Shown here: piece by piece, positions 21,285 to 23,039 of the stretch
Position numbering within the stretch: the stretch's first letter is position 1
Layout: each line of letters begins with the position of its first letter
Assembly (NCBI GenBank): GCA_036897485.1
Contig: JAYMTF010001500.1
Coordinates: 1-23,039 of the forward strand
Direction: 5' to 3'
From: Pelargonium nanum
Taxonomy: Eukaryota > Streptophyta > Magnoliopsida > Geraniales > Geraniaceae
DNA length: 23,039 nucleotides
Notes under the pieces: model-generated
Database searches by the model: none
The model's input: the letters and a program-made list of their open reading frames with translations, nothing else
What the model was told of the DNA's origin: nothing
Program-made: the position numbers and the translations under genes

Positions 21285-21467
21285 AAAAGGATCTTTGTTT
21301 TTTTTTTTTTTTGCGAAAAAGTTGTCTTCAGTAAAACTTAGTAGCTCTCCCCTTTTAACCCAAACCCCACCCCACCCGACGTAATGGGATTTGAACCCAC
21401 GACCTCCTACGTGGAGATGTGTGTCTTGACCTAGCGTCACCCCCTAGGGGGCAAAAGGATCTTTGTT
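21285..21467 (-). mobile_element. tRNA-derived SINE with 15-bp target-site duplication
   Basis: The element body is 21300-21452, read on the minus strand. It starts GCCCCCTAGGGGGTGACGC, has an exact RNA polymerase III B-box (GGTTCAAATCC) at 21397-21387, and ends in an A-run (T-run at 21298-21312 on the plus strand). The 15-bp repeat AAAAGGATCTTTGTT flanks it exactly at 21285-21299 and 21453-21467. The A-box is weak. Promoter box, A-tail and target duplication together define a SINE moved by a LINE machinery. Confidence 0.88.
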
Positions 21468-23039
21468 CAGCCACCTTAGTTTTGAAAACGGGTGTTAGCA
21501 TACTCCTAAGAGTTGTGCATATGAATCTGACCTAAAACTTGAATCGTCAGCTTTTGGTATCAATTTTAGTGTAATGTCATTTACAAATAAAATGTTTGCA
21601 TTCTATTTTCCTTTAAAAGGTTTGTTTTGAGTTTTTAATTCTTATGTTTAGCAACTACCAAAACTCTCCAAAATTGGAGGAGAGCATTTCTTGAAGAAGA
21701 AAATAGAAATTGACATAATACCTAAGACACTACTTGAAAGATAAATCCCAATGAAAAAGTCTCTCAAAATAATGTCACTTTGTGTTTGTTTTCCAATTTC
21801 TGTTACCTAACAAACATTGAAACCAATATGATATATAATGTAATGTATTTTATATAAGCATGTGGCAGTTCTTGCTTAGACTAATTGACTTATTTGAACA
21901 TTCTTAGACAGTTAGGTATTTATGAAGAATTTGAGAACCATTTATTTCTTTATTTCATTTTATAATTTTCTCATGCTCAATTGATCTCATTCCTATAAAT
22001 GGAAAGTCTCCTACTATAGTGTTTGACAATATGTCCATGGGGTCTCTGGCAAAATTGTAATTTAAAAATAAAATAGAACTGAATTTTAATGTATTTAATA
22101 TTCAACAATTTAATTACTTTTACAATCAACTTAAGAAAAATCACATACAAATTGATGTTAGAGATAAAACATTTTTATAGTTAAATGTGATGTTCACAAA
22201 CTAGTTTGAAACTTATTCGAATTATACCAGACGGATTAGTGAATAATGTCAATCGGTGTTGTCAAATATATAGCTCGTATTTTTGTGATAGTTTGAGAGA
22301 CGTTTAATTTAATATTAGTATTTTTATTTTGCGAGACAAGATTTATTATAATGGTACAAATAATTGTCGCGTAACTTTTTCTTTTTACATTTCTTTTAAC
22401 TCTTCAAATGGATGAAGAATTACAGTTTACTTATTGTCATTTTCAATTATAAGATCTAATATTTGTATAAAATAATGTTATCACCAATTACATTAATTAT
22501 AGTACGTAAATTGTATATGACTAGTCATATTTGTAACAATTATAATTATTATATTTAGGAAATTAATTTATATATATATATATACTGTGTGCACATATAT
22601 ATAATCTTACGTCCATGCATGAATTTATATTCGTATTTGGATGGCTGTTCTTAAGTTTGAGGGTAGAAATTTGTTTGAAAATCTTGCTTGAGTACAAAAA
22701 TAACAAGAAATACGAGGCATAATTTCAATTATTTTTCTTCAAACTTTTGATTATTGTTTCTAGAAGTCCTACAAATCTTTAAAATAAGATAATAAAAAAT
22801 AAAACACAATGGACTAGTAAAAGGCCAAATAGGTTGTTAATTTTGTTTTTATTAGAGAAATGCAAGTTTTTAATTATGATAATGGATCATGCACATAAGA
22901 CAATATGGGAATATTTATCTTCTGTATGTAAAAAGTGTGATACATGCATATAAAATTAAGTGGAACTTATAGCTTCTAATATTTATTTATTTATTTATTT
23001 TAAAACTAAAGTAAGTGGAAACATTTAAAATAATAATAA
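21468..23039. other. AT-rich distal intergenic sequence
   Basis: No open frame, RNA gene or complete mobile element is visible. There is a (TA)n run at about 22570-22584 and a TTTA-type run at about 22980-23000. Confidence 0.6.

Noticed and set aside
21387-21397. A functional tRNA gene, because of the exact B-box
   Set aside because: No cloverleaf can be built around it. The A-tail and 15-bp target duplication show a SINE instead.

Overview
This window looks like nuclear DNA from a flowering plant, almost certainly a eudicot. The genes have several introns with GT-AG borders, the introns and spacers are AT-rich, and there are Stowaway-type MITEs and a tRNA-derived SINE. The proteins are plant-type: a vicilin-like cupin, a plant RBR ubiquitin ligase with an RNase H-like domain, and a plant alpha/beta hydrolase. 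Genus and species cannot be read from the sequence. A rosid is only a guess from the general look of the proteins.

I reconstructed five protein-coding genes exon by exon. Every junction keeps the reading frame. From left to right they are: (1) a vicilin-like seed storage cupin on the minus strand (3181 to 526, 5 exons, 507 aa); (2) a homologue of exonuclease V (EXO5/DEM1) on the plus strand (4141-6813, 7 exons, 414 aa); (3) adenylate kinase isoenzyme 6 (AK6/Fap7) on the plus strand (7768-9581, 3 exons, 176 aa); (4) a membrane-anchored alpha/beta hydrolase of unknown substrate on the minus strand (14148 to 10383, 6 exons, 497 aa); (5) an RBR E3 ubiquitin ligase with an N-terminal RNase H-like domain on the minus strand (20698 to 17088, 3 exons, 549 aa).

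Genes 1 and 2 are divergent and share a spacer of about 960 bp that holds a MITE-like inverted repeat. Genes 2 and 3 are head-to-tail, separated by about 950 bp with tRNA-promoter-like (SINE-like) sequences. Genes 3 and 4 converge. Genes 4 and 5 are head-to-tail on the minus strand, 2.9 kb apart. The last 2.3 kb (20.7-23.0 kb) holds the promoter of gene 5, one well-defined SINE with a 15-bp target-site duplication, and AT-rich sequence without genes.

The genes do not form a pathway; this is an ordinary plant gene neighbourhood. Promoter signals fit the separate roles. RY and CE3-like seed motifs lie before the vicilin gene. TGGGCC (site II) motifs lie before AK6 (ribosome biogenesis) and the RBR ligase. 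A perfect G-box lies before the hydrolase.

I found no clearly new biological system. The most interesting features are structural. They include a perfect 27-bp hairpin in a vicilin intron, a Stowaway element ending next to a 5' splice site, and a tandem duplication that copied the edge of an exon in the hydrolase gene. There are also two copies of an unclassified repeat in introns of neighbouring genes, and an RNase H-like domain in the ligase that has lost two of its four acidic catalytic positions.
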